Below, in pieces: positions 51,824 through 60,412 of a DNA stretch of 64,000 nucleotides (position 1 is its first letter; every line of letters starts with the position of its first letter). A model generated the notes under the pieces. That model had not been told where the DNA came from, did not search any database, and saw nothing but the letters and a program-made list of their open reading frames with translations. The stretch is from Maricaulis sp965242785. Its GTDB lineage: Bacteria; Pseudomonadota; Alphaproteobacteria; Caulobacterales; Maricaulaceae. The position numbers and the translations under genes are program-made. The stretch spans positions 310,001 through 374,000 of the forward strand of contig CBDETA010000004.1 of NCBI GenBank assembly GCA_965242785.1, in the 5' to 3' direction.

Positions 51824-52486
51824 TCAGAGCCCGGTGAAAACCTGGAAGGCCCGCAGGAGCGGACTTTCAAAGCGCAGCTTGCCCTCGGTCAGGGCCAGGC
51901 AAATGCACTCGCCGCCCTCGTCAATCCGGATGTCATGCTCGACGTCCGGATCGGCGGCCTCCAGGTCACCCGGCGCGTACTGCTGGTCGCCGTCCCAGAA
52001 ACTGCCCTTGAGCACCAGGGTCCATTCGCGTCCGCGGTGGCCATGGTGGGGGATGGCCATGCCCGGCTGGGCCTTCAACAGCCACAGCTTCTCGCCATGC
52101 TCGCCCTGCCACAGCACCGCCTTGGACAGGCCCGGTCCCAGAAAGCTCCAGCGCACGCGCGTGCCGGTCGTGTCCAGCCATTCGGTCAGGGCGCGCGGCA
52201 GCGGCAGTGACGGATCCCGGTCATTGGCGGGCTTCGCCAGCCCGTCCGCCGGAACCTGCTCGTCCAGGGCGAATATGTCGTCCGCCGAAAACGCCGGTGC
52301 AGCCCCGCCGGATGCGTCGCCCAGAACAGCGCCCCCGATCCGGTCAAGCATGGCCACGCGATCCCGCGCGGCGTCGGACAGTTCGACATGCGAGGCCAGG
52401 ATCACCTGCTGGCCCTGAGTGGCCAGGGTGCCGGCGGCATAGTCGAGATACCAGCTGTCTTCCAGCACGTTTCCACGCCGGGTCAT
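51824..52486 (-). CDS. chrR: ChrR-family anti-sigma factor lacking the zinc-site cysteines
   Basis: A 220-residue protein with an N-terminal anti-sigma domain (YLDYAAGTLATQGQQVILASH) and a C-terminal cupin (IPHHGHRGREWTLVL, VEHDIRI, where the metal-binding His/Glu/His are kept). In Rhodobacter ChrR the anti-sigma zinc is held by His6, His31, Cys35 and Cys38. Here His33 remains but the positions 4 and 7 residues later are Ser37 and Ala40, and no early His is seen. The domain must therefore fold without that zinc or be inactive. The start overlaps the rpoE stop (ATGA), as expected for a sigma/anti-sigma pair. Confidence 0.88.
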   Translation of the reverse strand: MTRRGNVLEDSWYLDYAAGTLATQGQQVILASHVELSDAARDRVAMLDRIGGAVLGDASGGAAPAFSADDIFALDEQVPADGLAKPANDRDPSLPLPRALTEWLDTTGTRVRWSFLGPGLSKAVLWQGEHGEKLWLLKAQPGMAIPHHGHRGREWTLVLKGSFWDGDQQYAPGDLEAADPDVEHDIRIDEGGECICLALTEGKLRFESPLLRAFQVFTGL

Positions 52487-53067
52487 CCCAAGTCTCCAAG
52501 TGTCTGTCTGAGCTTCGTCATGGCCAGCCGCACCCGGGACTTCACAGTCCCCAGGGGCAGATCAAGGCGCTCAGCAATCTCGCTGTGCGACAGGCCTTCG
52601 CGAAAGGCCAGCGACAGCACGTCCATCTGATCAGCCGGAAGTTCGGCCAGGGCGGCCGAAACCGCATCAGCCTCCTGCGAGCGGCTGATCAGTTCATCGG
52701 CGTCCGGCGGTGCGTCCGGCAGCAATTGCGGGTCGGATTCGTCGAGCCTCTGGGCCCGGCTCTCCTTGCGGAAATGGTCGATGTGCAGGTTGCGCGCGAT
52801 CGTATAGATCCAGGTCGCAGCGGAAGCCTTGGACCGGTCATAAGTCGCCGCGCGCCGCCACACAGTCAGCATGACCTCCTGGGTCAGCTCCTCGGCCAGG
52901 GCGTTGGTGAGGCGGCGGTTGATCAGAAACGTCCGCACCCGCGGCGCGAAATGGTCAAACACGGCCCGATAGGCCTCGCGGTCGCGCGCCCGTCCAACCC
53001 GGTCGAGCAGTCCGGCCAGGCGCACGGTTTCCGTGGGAACCGGCAGTCGATCGCCTTCATCCTTCAT
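52483..53067 (-). CDS. rpoE: ECF sigma factor, RpoE/ChrR group
   Basis: A 194-residue ECF sigma: region 2 (FDHFAPRVRTFLINRRLTNALAEELTQEVMLTVWRRAATYD, then ATWIYTIARNLHIDHFR) and region 4 (LPADQMDVLSLAFREGLSHSEIAERLDLPLGTVKSRVRLAMTKLR). The start at 53067 has GGAAGGG eight bases upstream. This group answers singlet oxygen and related membrane oxidants and is held by ChrR. A TGATCC-N17-GTA promoter lies upstream (53164-53189), so it is probably autoregulated. The divergent lipid-modification cluster carries the same promoter. Confidence 0.94.
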   Translation of the reverse strand: MKDEGDRLPVPTETVRLAGLLDRVGRARDREAYRAVFDHFAPRVRTFLINRRLTNALAEELTQEVMLTVWRRAATYDRSKASAATWIYTIARNLHIDHFRKESRAQRLDESDPQLLPDAPPDADELISRSQEADAVSAALAELPADQMDVLSLAFREGLSHSEIAERLDLPLGTVKSRVRLAMTKLRQTLGDLG

Positions 53068-53163
53068 GCGCGCCCTTCCCGAATCCAAGGCAGCGGTCTG
53101 GCCCTTCGCAGAGTATTGGGCCCTCGCGGCCATGGTCCGGTTTGCAGCGTACATGTTCGCTTC

Positions 53164-53189
53164 TACGACGCCAGCCGCAATCTGGATCA
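53164..53189 (-). promoter_or_regulatory. ECF (RpoE-type) promoter of rpoE-chrR
   Basis: Minus strand: TGATCC (53189-53184), 17 bases, then GTAGAA from 53166. Same spacing and -35 box as the divergent promoter at 53215, and the -35 hexamer known for Rhodobacter RpoE. Confidence 0.7.
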
Positions 53190-53214
53190 TCGCCGCGTGT
53201 TCGCGAGTGGAGGG

Positions 53215-53243
53215 TGATCCGCATCGCGCGACCCGGCGTAACC
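53215..53243 (+). promoter_or_regulatory. ECF (RpoE-type) promoter of the FAD-oxidase/DUF1365/methyltransferase cluster
   Basis: TGATCC (53215-53220), 17 bases, then GTAACC from 53238; the ATG follows about 40 bases later. It is back to back with the rpoE promoter. Confidence 0.72.
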
Positions 53244-53280
53244 CCTCGCAAAACTGCAATTGACCCGAGGGGCGTCCAGC

Positions 53281-54645
53281 ATGACCAAACGACCACCGCT
53301 TCATCTCCGGCCCGTGCAGTCGATTGCCGTCATCGGGTCCGGCATCGCCGGTCTGTCTGCCGCGTGGCGCCTGTCCCAGACCCACAACGTCACCCTGTTC
53401 GAAGCCGGCTCGAAATTGGGCGGACACGCCAATACGGTGCGGGCCTCGGTCAAGGGCGATGACGTGGATGTCGATACCGGCTTCATTGTCTTCAATCCGC
53501 GCAACTATCCGAATTTCACCCCGCTCCTCGAACATCTCGGCGTGCCGTCGGCGGTCAGCGACATGTCCTTCTCGGCATCGCTGGACGGCGGCCGGTTCGA
53601 GTATTCCTCCCACCCGTCCGGCCTGTTCGCCCAGAAGCGCAACCTCCTGCGTCCGCGCATGTGGCGCATGCTGGCCGACCTATTGCGCCTGCACGACCAG
53701 GCCCGTTCGATCGACCCGTCCACCGAGACACGGACATTGGACGAGTTCCTGCAGGCGGAGGGCTATTCGCCGGAGTTCCGCGAAGATCACATCCTGCCCA
53801 TGTGCGCCGCGATCTGGTCATCCCCGGTCGAGCAGATGCGTCACTATCCGGCGCAGACCTTCTTCCGCTTTTTCATCAATCACGGCCTGCTGCAGCTGGC
53901 CGACCGCCCGCAATGGCGCACTGTTGCCGGTGGCAGCAAGCTCTACGTCGCCGAGCTGGCGGGACGCGTCCGCGGCGAGATCCGCACGGGATGCCCCGTC
54001 AACCGGATCGAGCGGGATGAGGCGGGCGTCACCGTTTATTCGAATGCCGGCACCGAGCGGTTTGATGGCGTGGTCCTGGCCTGCCACAGCGACCAGGCCT
54101 TTCAGCTGCTCGCCGACGCGGACACTCTGGAACGTCACCTCCTGGGCGCCATCCGCTACCGTCCCAACACCGCAGTCCTGCACACCGATACCCGGCTGAT
54201 GCCGCGCCGGAGGCGCGCCTGGTCGTCCTGGAATTATCTGGAATCGCGCCGCTCGCCGGCCTCAACTACCCGGATTTCCCTGACCTACTGGATGAATGCG
54301 TTGCAGCCCTTGCCGACACGTCATCCGGTCCTGGTCACGCTGAACCCGGAAATCGAACCGGCTGCGGACTGCGTGCTGCACACGGACGAATACAGCCACC
54401 CCGTCTTCGACCGCGCCGCGATCAACGCCCAGGCCCGCTTCGGCGAGATACAGGGCCATCGGAACACCTGGTATGCTGGTGCTTGGCTCGGCTCGGGCTT
54501 CCACGAGGATGGCTTGCAATCCGGCCTGGCCGTGGCCGAAGCCCTGGGCGCCCCCGAGCGTCCCTGGGGTCGTGACGGCGCCACAGGGCGTATCCCCTGG
54601 CATGATACCCCTGCGCCCGACCTCTCGGCGGTGGCAGCGGAATGA
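53281..54645 (+). CDS. FAD-dependent amine-oxidase-like protein of the cfa-type cluster
   Basis: A 454-residue flavoprotein: FAD Rossmann motif SIAVIGSGIAGLSAAWRLSQTHNVTLFEAGSKLGGHANTV, DVDTGFIVFNPRNYPNF, and a C-terminal FAD stretch TWYAGAWLGSGFHEDGLQSGLAVAEAL. The NAD(P)-binding/amine-oxidase form with LGGHANT is typical of the protein encoded with DUF1365 and cyclopropane-synthase-like methyltransferases. It probably acts as desaturase/oxidase on a phospholipid-bound acyl chain. GAGGGG precedes the ATG; the TTG seven codons earlier is less likely. Overlaps the next gene by ATGA. Confidence 0.9.
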   Translation: MTKRPPLHLRPVQSIAVIGSGIAGLSAAWRLSQTHNVTLFEAGSKLGGHANTVRASVKGDDVDVDTGFIVFNPRNYPNFTPLLEHLGVPSAVSDMSFSASLDGGRFEYSSHPSGLFAQKRNLLRPRMWRMLADLLRLHDQARSIDPSTETRTLDEFLQAEGYSPEFREDHILPMCAAIWSSPVEQMRHYPAQTFFRFFINHGLLQLADRPQWRTVAGGSKLYVAELAGRVRGEIRTGCPVNRIERDEAGVTVYSNAGTERFDGVVLACHSDQAFQLLADADTLERHLLGAIRYRPNTAVLHTDTRLMPRRRRAWSSWNYLESRRSPASTTRISLTYWMNALQPLPTRHPVLVTLNPEIEPAADCVLHTDEYSHPVFDRAAINAQARFGEIQGHRNTWYAGAWLGSGFHEDGLQSGLAVAEALGAPERPWGRDGATGRIPWHDTPAPDLSAVAAE

Positions 54646-55415
54646 CCCCGCTTGCGGCCTCGCTCTATGCCGGTGATGTCGGGCACATGCGGCACGGGCC
54701 GCGCCGGCACAGCCTGCGCTATCCCGTTCTGTCCCTGCTGGTCGATATTGATGGCCCCCATCGGCAGCAGGCCGGCGCCTTCGGCTTCTCCCTCGATCGC
54801 TGGAATCTGGTGAGCCACCACTGCGCCGATCATGGTGACGGCCGGGACCTGCGAACCTGGGTCAATCGCAAGCTGTCAGAAGCCGGCATTGCGCCGGCGA
54901 CCGGCCGGATCCAGGTGCTGGCCGCGCCGCGCATGCTGGGCGCCGTCTTCAATCCGCTGTCTGTCTTTTTTTGCCATGACAGCCTCGGACATCTCGTCGC
55001 AATGCTGTTTGAAGTGTCCAATTTTCACGGGGGACGGGGCGTCTACGCCTTTGCCCTGTCCCCAACGCATGATGAGGACGGTCCGCTGCGGTTTTCCTGC
55101 GAGAAGACTTTCTTCGTGTCGCCCTTCAATCCCGTCGAGGGCCGCTACACGTTCAAGCTCGACCGGGACGAGAACACCTATCGCCTCGCCATCCGGCTGC
55201 ACCGCGATGGTCAATGCGTCATGGGTGCCATCCACACGGCGCATCGCCAAGACCTGTCGAGCGCCGCCATCCTGCGGGCGGCGGGCCTTGTTCCCCTGAA
55301 TACAATCACGACTGTTGGTGGTATTCTGCTGGAAGCACTTCGCTTGCGTCTGAAAGGCCTGCGCCCCCATGCGCCGCGCCGGGGAACCGTGGACACGATG
55401 CCGAGGAGGCTGTGA
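54642..55415 (+). CDS. DUF1365 family protein
   Basis: A 257-residue protein beginning SLYAGDVGHMRHGPRRHSLRYPVLSLLVDID, with LAAPRMLGAVFNPLSVFFCHD, EVSNFHGGRGVYAF and KTFFVSPFNPVEGRYTF, all DUF1365 landmarks. The biochemical role is unproven; the family is almost always sandwiched between the FAD oxidase and the SAM methyltransferase and is thought to help the lipid modification. Overlaps both neighbours (ATGA with the oxidase, TGATG with the methyltransferase). Confidence 0.92.
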   Translation: MTPLAASLYAGDVGHMRHGPRRHSLRYPVLSLLVDIDGPHRQQAGAFGFSLDRWNLVSHHCADHGDGRDLRTWVNRKLSEAGIAPATGRIQVLAAPRMLGAVFNPLSVFFCHDSLGHLVAMLFEVSNFHGGRGVYAFALSPTHDEDGPLRFSCEKTFFVSPFNPVEGRYTFKLDRDENTYRLAIRLHRDGQCVMGAIHTAHRQDLSSAAILRAAGLVPLNTITTVGGILLEALRLRLKGLRPHAPRRGTVDTMPRRL

Positions 55416-56644
55416 TGGACTACACGACCGGATCCGCGACGCGTTCAGAAATGCGTGCCAGCGGCCTGCAGCGTTTTGCCGGGCAGAAGCTGCGCTCTGC
55501 CTTGACGGGACTGACCGATTGCCGCCTGCGGATCTCCCTGCCCGGTGGATACCGCTTCGAATGCGGACCCCAGGATGCCGAGCTGGCCGCGGAGTGGAAC
55601 ATCAAGCGGTGGAATGCCCTGCTGCGCATAGCCAGTTCCGGCGCCCTCGGCTTCTCCGAAGGTTTCATCAATAACGAGTGGGACACACCGGATCTGACCG
55701 GTCTTCTGACCGCACTGGCGGGCAATATGGATCGTCTGGACAGCGCCCATCGGCACGGCGGCCCCAGCCGGCTCATCGGTCGCATCCAGCACTGGCTGAA
55801 CGCCAATACGCGGCGCGGCAGCCGCCGGAACATCGCGTTCCACTATGATCTGGGCAATGCTTTCTACGAGACCTGGCTGGATCGCAGCATGACCTATTCC
55901 TCGGCGCTGTTTGACGACGGCGCAGACGAGCTGGCGGCCGCCCAGACACGCAAATACCGTCGCCTGTGCGAGCAACTCCAGCTGAAACCGGGTGACCGGG
56001 TGCTGGAAATCGGCTGTGGCTGGGGCGGGTTTGCCGAGATCGCAGCCTCGGAATTCGGCTGCCATGTCACCGGCCTGACCCTGTCAAAAGAGCAGCACGA
56101 TTACGCGGTTGATCGCCTGTCGCGCGCGGGCCTGTCCAGCCAGACGGATATCCGGCTGCAGGACTATCGTGATGTTTCCGAACGCTTCGATGCGATCGCG
56201 TCGATCGAGATGTTCGAGGCGGTCGGGGAGGCCCACTGGCCGGTTTATTTCGACCAGGTCCAGGCCTGCCTGAAACCGGGGGGCCGGGCCGCCCTGCAGA
56301 TCATCACCATCCGGGACGACCTGTTCGACAGCTATCGCGGATCGGTCGATTTCATCCAGAAATACGTTTTTCCTGGCGGCATGCTGCCAACCGTTGAGCG
56401 CCTGGAAGAAGAAGCCGACCGGGCTGGCCTGATCCCGGCCGGAAAGCACATGTTCGGTGGCGACTATGCCCGCACGCTGGCCGCCTGGCACCAGTCCTAC
56501 ATGGCGGCCTGGCCTCGCATCGAACCGCTTGGGTTCGACCGGCGCTTCGACCGGATCTGGCGCTATTATCTGGCCTATTGCGAAGCAGGCTTCGTCAGCG
56601 GCCGCATTGATGTCGGCCAGTTCGAGTACCGTCGCCCCGCCTGA
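55415..56644 (+). CDS. Cyclopropane-fatty-acid-synthase-like SAM methyltransferase
   Basis: A 409-residue methyltransferase with an N-terminal lipid-binding part, IAFHYDLGNAFYETWLDRSMTYSSALF, the SAM motif VLEIGCGWGGFAEIAASEFG, FDAIASIEMFEAVGEAHW and FIQKYVFPGGMLPT. It methylates or bridges double bonds in membrane phospholipid acyl chains. The position that is Cys139 in E. coli Cfa (YSCAYW) is Ser here (YSSALF), pointing to the subgroup that may make methylated or furan-type chains rather than plain cyclopropanes. GAGGAGG precedes the ATG. Last gene of the RpoE-promoter cluster. Confidence 0.92.
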   Translation: MDYTTGSATRSEMRASGLQRFAGQKLRSALTGLTDCRLRISLPGGYRFECGPQDAELAAEWNIKRWNALLRIASSGALGFSEGFINNEWDTPDLTGLLTALAGNMDRLDSAHRHGGPSRLIGRIQHWLNANTRRGSRRNIAFHYDLGNAFYETWLDRSMTYSSALFDDGADELAAAQTRKYRRLCEQLQLKPGDRVLEIGCGWGGFAEIAASEFGCHVTGLTLSKEQHDYAVDRLSRAGLSSQTDIRLQDYRDVSERFDAIASIEMFEAVGEAHWPVYFDQVQACLKPGGRAALQIITIRDDLFDSYRGSVDFIQKYVFPGGMLPTVERLEEEADRAGLIPAGKHMFGGDYARTLAAWHQSYMAAWPRIEPLGFDRRFDRIWRYYLAYCEAGFVSGRIDVGQFEYRRPA

Positions 56645-56781
56645 ACCGCGCATAAAGTAATACCGCCAAACTCGGCTGTTTCATCCCTGAGCTGCAGGAA
56701 TTCGCAGTTCTGATGACGACCCCTTTACCTTGTTCGGAGCAGGCTGGCCCCAAGAACGGAACAATAATCCGGTGGGATGGC

Positions 56782-58911
56782 ATGAGCCGCACACTCGACA
56801 GACAACTGGGTCGATTCATCAATGTCGCGGCGCTGGTCAGCCTGATCGCGTCCGTGCTGATGATCTACTTTTTTGTCGGTGCCCTGAACCGGAACGCCGC
56901 CAAAACGGACCGCCAGCTTCTGCGCGCGGGTATCGAGACTGCCGTGCACCTGAACGAGACCTGGGTCGCCGATTATGGCTGGTGGGACTATGCCCGCGAA
57001 ATGCTGGCGGAACACCGGGTGGACCAGCTGTCCGAAAGCATGGCGTCGTCATTTTCCGACCATTTCGGATTTGATTTGGTCGGTCTGTCGGCGCCCGCTG
57101 ATGCCTATGGCTATTTCTGGCACCGGGATACCGGCGAGACGCCGGTCAATGCCCTGTTGTCCGTCGAACAGCTCGCCGAGCTGCGCGCTGACCTGCAGGC
57201 CGGCTATGCGGACGGCCAATTCATCAGCAGCCACATGATGCAGGTGAACGGCCAGCCCTACGTGGTGTCTGTGACCATCGTGGGCGAATATGAGGACCGC
57301 GCGGCGACCGATCCGGCGACCGATCCGCTGATCTTCATCGGAACGCGTCTGGACAGCACCTTCTCCTCCAGCCTGGAAAGCCTGCTGCTGCTCAACAATA
57401 TCCGCTTCGTGGACATGAACAGCGAGCTGAACGGTCCGGTCGTTCCGGTTTCGGACCATTTCGGTCATGCTGAGGTCGGTCTGACATGGTCGCCGTCGCG
57501 GCCCGGTATCGAAACTCTGCGCTTCACCTTCATTCCGCTGATCGCCTACGTCCTGGCCTTCTTCATCGCGGCCCAGGTCATCGTTTACAAGGCCCGCGGC
57601 CTGGCCCGCCGGGCTGAGCGCAACGAGCAGCGCGCCATCCGCGCCGCGGGCACCGATACGCTCAGCAATCTGCCCAACCGTCTCGGCTTCACCCGATTCA
57701 TCGAGTGCGAGGCCGCGACAGCTGCTGCGAGACGCGGGGAAGCCGCTGTCATCTATATCGACCTCAACGGCTTCAAGGCAGTCAATGACAAGGCCGGCCA
57801 CCGCGCCGGGGATGAAGTGATCCGCAGCGTGGCCCGGAAATTCCGTGACGCCCTGCCCGAGGATGTCCATGTCGCGCGGATCGGCGGCGACGAGTTCGCC
57901 TGCGCGCTGATTGGCGAGGACCGGTCCGAACAGGCCCTCGCCATCGCCCGTCGCCTGTCCGACAGTCTGAAGGACACGTTCGAAATAGACGGCCGCGCCT
58001 TTGAGATCGGCGCCGCCATCGGCGTCGCCTGGTCGCGTCCGGATGCCATCAAGGACTTTTCCCAGCTGGTGCATGATGCCGATCTGGCGATGTATCGCGC
58101 CAAGGCCAACCAGCTGGACCAGCCGCTGTGCTTCGATGCCAGCCTGGGTCTGGAACACGCTGAGCAGCGCTCGCTGGAAGCGGATATCGAGGCCGGACTG
58201 TCGCGCCGCGAATTCCGTGTCGTCTACCAGCCGATTGCCCGGGCCAGTGATGGCTCGATTGCCTCGGTGGAGGCGTTGCTGCGCTGGGAGCATCCCTCCC
58301 GCGGGGCCGTGCCGCCGGATGTCTTCGTCGCCGTGGCCGAACGCTCCAAACTGATCCGCAAGCTCGGCGATTTCGTCGTCGACAGCGTTTGCCGGGACAT
58401 CGGGCCCGATGCGCCCTATTCGGTGTCGATCAACCTGTCCCCGGTGCAGCTCAATGACCCGGACCTCTGCCAGCGTTATGTCGACCGGCTGGAAGCCGCC
58501 GGCATGCGCACATCGGCCATCGAACTGGAACTGACCGAAGCCGTTCTGGTGGATGATTTCGATCGTGCCAAGCAGCGCCTGCTGGAATTTCACGCCGCCG
58601 GTTTCCGGGTCAATCTGGATGATTTTGGCACCGGCTTCGCCTCGATGGGCTATCTGCACATGCTGCCCTTCTCGAAGATCAAGGTCGACCGCAGCTTCAT
58701 CGCTTCGATCGGCAAGGGTGAAGGGCCCAACAAGATGCTGCAGGCCCTGGCCCTTCTGGGCGACGCGCTGAACCTGGACATGGTGGCCGAGGGCGTGGAG
58801 ACCGAAAGCCAGGCCGCGATGCTGCGCCTGCTGGGCTTTGAATACCTGCAGGGCTGGCATTTCGGAAAACCGATGAGTGCCGAAGATTTGCGCTCGCGCC
58901 GGGCGGCCTGA
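56782..58911 (+). CDS. CHASE4-like sensor with GGDEF and EAL domains
   Basis: A 709-residue membrane protein: helix 1 (INVAALVSLIASVLMIYFFVGAL), a periplasmic CHASE4-like sensor (about 50-250, with NETWVADYGWWDYAREML), helix 2 (FIPLIAYVLAFFIAAQVIVY), GGDEF (DTLSNLPNRLGF, IYIDLNGFKAVND, intact RIGGDEFACAL) and EAL (intact SVEALLRWEHPSRG, ELTEAVLVDD, LDDFGTGFASM, IKVDRSFI, EGVETESQ, LQGWHFGKPM). Both active sites look complete, so it could make and break c-di-GMP. GGTGGGATGG lies before the start at 56782; an in-frame Met at 56713 is less likely. Monocistronic on present evidence. Confidence 0.93.
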   Translation: MSRTLDRQLGRFINVAALVSLIASVLMIYFFVGALNRNAAKTDRQLLRAGIETAVHLNETWVADYGWWDYAREMLAEHRVDQLSESMASSFSDHFGFDLVGLSAPADAYGYFWHRDTGETPVNALLSVEQLAELRADLQAGYADGQFISSHMMQVNGQPYVVSVTIVGEYEDRAATDPATDPLIFIGTRLDSTFSSSLESLLLLNNIRFVDMNSELNGPVVPVSDHFGHAEVGLTWSPSRPGIETLRFTFIPLIAYVLAFFIAAQVIVYKARGLARRAERNEQRAIRAAGTDTLSNLPNRLGFTRFIECEAATAAARRGEAAVIYIDLNGFKAVNDKAGHRAGDEVIRSVARKFRDALPEDVHVARIGGDEFACALIGEDRSEQALAIARRLSDSLKDTFEIDGRAFEIGAAIGVAWSRPDAIKDFSQLVHDADLAMYRAKANQLDQPLCFDASLGLEHAEQRSLEADIEAGLSRREFRVVYQPIARASDGSIASVEALLRWEHPSRGAVPPDVFVAVAERSKLIRKLGDFVVDSVCRDIGPDAPYSVSINLSPVQLNDPDLCQRYVDRLEAAGMRTSAIELELTEAVLVDDFDRAKQRLLEFHAAGFRVNLDDFGTGFASMGYLHMLPFSKIKVDRSFIASIGKGEGPNKMLQALALLGDALNLDMVAEGVETESQAAMLRLLGFEYLQGWHFGKPMSAEDLRSRRAA

Positions 58912-58979
58912 ATCAAGGCCGCGTGATCGGACCGCTTCGGCCCTTGCGCGGGCGCGGGCGCTGCGGTCAATTGCCCGGC

Positions 58980-59741
58980 ATGCGGCGTCTTCTTTCCACC
59001 TTGGCTCTGGCCACCCTGCAGGCCATTTGCGGGCCGGCTCCCGTCCGGGCCGATGAGGCGCTGGTGGCCGTGGCGTCAAACTTCGCCGAACCGGCCGAGG
59101 CGCTGGTCCAACCCTTCACGGCGGCCACCGGACATACCGTGACCCTCACGCCGGGTTCGACCGGTCGGCTCCATGCCCAGATCACCCAGGGCGCACCATT
59201 TGATGTCTTCCTGTCAGCCGACGCCATCCGTCCGGCTGAACTGGAGCGCGACGGGCTGGCCGTGGCGGGAACACGGCAGACCTATGCTGTCGGCCGGCTT
59301 GTCCTGTGGGCCCACGCCACCGGCCCGACATCGCCTCTGGAACGGCTCGAAACGGGGCGTTTTCGCCGTCTTGCGATCGCCAATCCGGATATCGCCCCGT
59401 ATGGCTCGGCCGCGATCCAGGTGCTGGAACATCTGGCTCTGCCGGACACCGTGTCCGACCAGCTGGTGATGGGAGAAAACATCGCCCAGACTTTCGCCTT
59501 CGTCGTCACCGGCAATGCCGATCTGGGCTTTGTCGCCCTGTCACAGGTGGAAAGCCCGAGCTTCGGGCGCGCCGCCCAGTACCAACGCATTCCGGCCGAC
59601 TGGCACGACCCGATCCGCCAGGATGCGGTTCTGCTTCGGCACGGCGCAGACAATCCGGCGGCGGTGGCTTGGCTGGATTTCCTGCAGACCGAAGAGGCCG
59701 CCACCATTCTCAGCCGGTTCGGCTACGAGGCTGTGCCCTGA
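58980..59741 (+). CDS. modA: Molybdate ABC transporter substrate-binding protein
   Basis: A 253-residue periplasmic protein with a Sec signal (GPAPVRA-D) and ModA pattern: VAVASNFAEPAEALVQPF, PGSTGRLHAQITQGAPFDVFLSAD, YAVGRLVLWA, IANPDIAPYGSAAIQVL, GENIAQTFAFVVTGNADLGFVALSQV. It binds molybdate (or tungstate) and hands it to ModB. Its stop shares a base with the ModB start (TGATG). Confidence 0.93.
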   Translation: MRRLLSTLALATLQAICGPAPVRADEALVAVASNFAEPAEALVQPFTAATGHTVTLTPGSTGRLHAQITQGAPFDVFLSADAIRPAELERDGLAVAGTRQTYAVGRLVLWAHATGPTSPLERLETGRFRRLAIANPDIAPYGSAAIQVLEHLALPDTVSDQLVMGENIAQTFAFVVTGNADLGFVALSQVESPSFGRAAQYQRIPADWHDPIRQDAVLLRHGADNPAAVAWLDFLQTEEAATILSRFGYEAVP

Positions 59742-60412
59742 TGCCCGGCGGCTCGGCCATTGTCCTGACGTTGCAGCTGGCCCTGGTAACGACACTGATC
59801 CTGTTCGTGCTGGGCACGCCCCTGGCCTGGTGGCTGTCGCAGACCCGAAGTCGCTTCAAGCCGGCCATCGAGGCGCTGACAGCCCTGCCGCTGGTCCTGC
59901 CGCCGACGGTGATCGGCTTCTACCTGCTGATCCTCCTGAGCCCGAACACGGCAATCGGCGGTTTCTGGGTCAGGCTGACCGGGGAGACGCTGACTTTCTC
60001 CTTCACCGGGCTGGTGATCGCATCCCTCCTCTATTCCCTGCCCTTCATGGTGCAGCCGCTGCAGACCGCCTTCGAGCGCGTCGGGCGCGACCAGATGGAG
60101 GCTGCCGCCAGCCTCGGTGCCTCGGGCCTCGACCGTTTCCTCAGCCTCGCCGCGCCGCTCAGCGTCCGCGGCTTCATCACGGCCGGCGTGCTCAGCTTCG
60201 TGCACACGATCGGCGAGTTCGGGGTTGTGCTGATGGTCGGCGGCAATATCCCCGGCCGCACCCGCACCATCTCCATCGCGCTCTACGACCATGTCGAAGC
60301 GCTGCGCTATGATGAGGCCCACGCCCTGGCCGCGGGCCTGATCGCACTGTCCTTTGCGGTCCTGCTTCTGGTCTACGCCCTCAATCGCCGGTATCCCGTC
60401 CATGCAGGATAA
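59741..60412 (+). CDS. modB: Molybdate ABC transporter permease
   Basis: A 223-residue inner-membrane permease with about five helices and the EAA-type loop AAASLGASGLDRFLSLAAPLSVRGFITAGVLSF. PLVLPPTVIGFYLL, HTIGEFGVVLMVGGNIPG and TISIALYD are hallmarks of ModB. It overlaps modC by 11 bases. Confidence 0.95.
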   Translation: MPGGSAIVLTLQLALVTTLILFVLGTPLAWWLSQTRSRFKPAIEALTALPLVLPPTVIGFYLLILLSPNTAIGGFWVRLTGETLTFSFTGLVIASLLYSLPFMVQPLQTAFERVGRDQMEAAASLGASGLDRFLSLAAPLSVRGFITAGVLSFVHTIGEFGVVLMVGGNIPGRTRTISIALYDHVEALRYDEAHALAAGLIALSFAVLLLVYALNRRYPVHAG

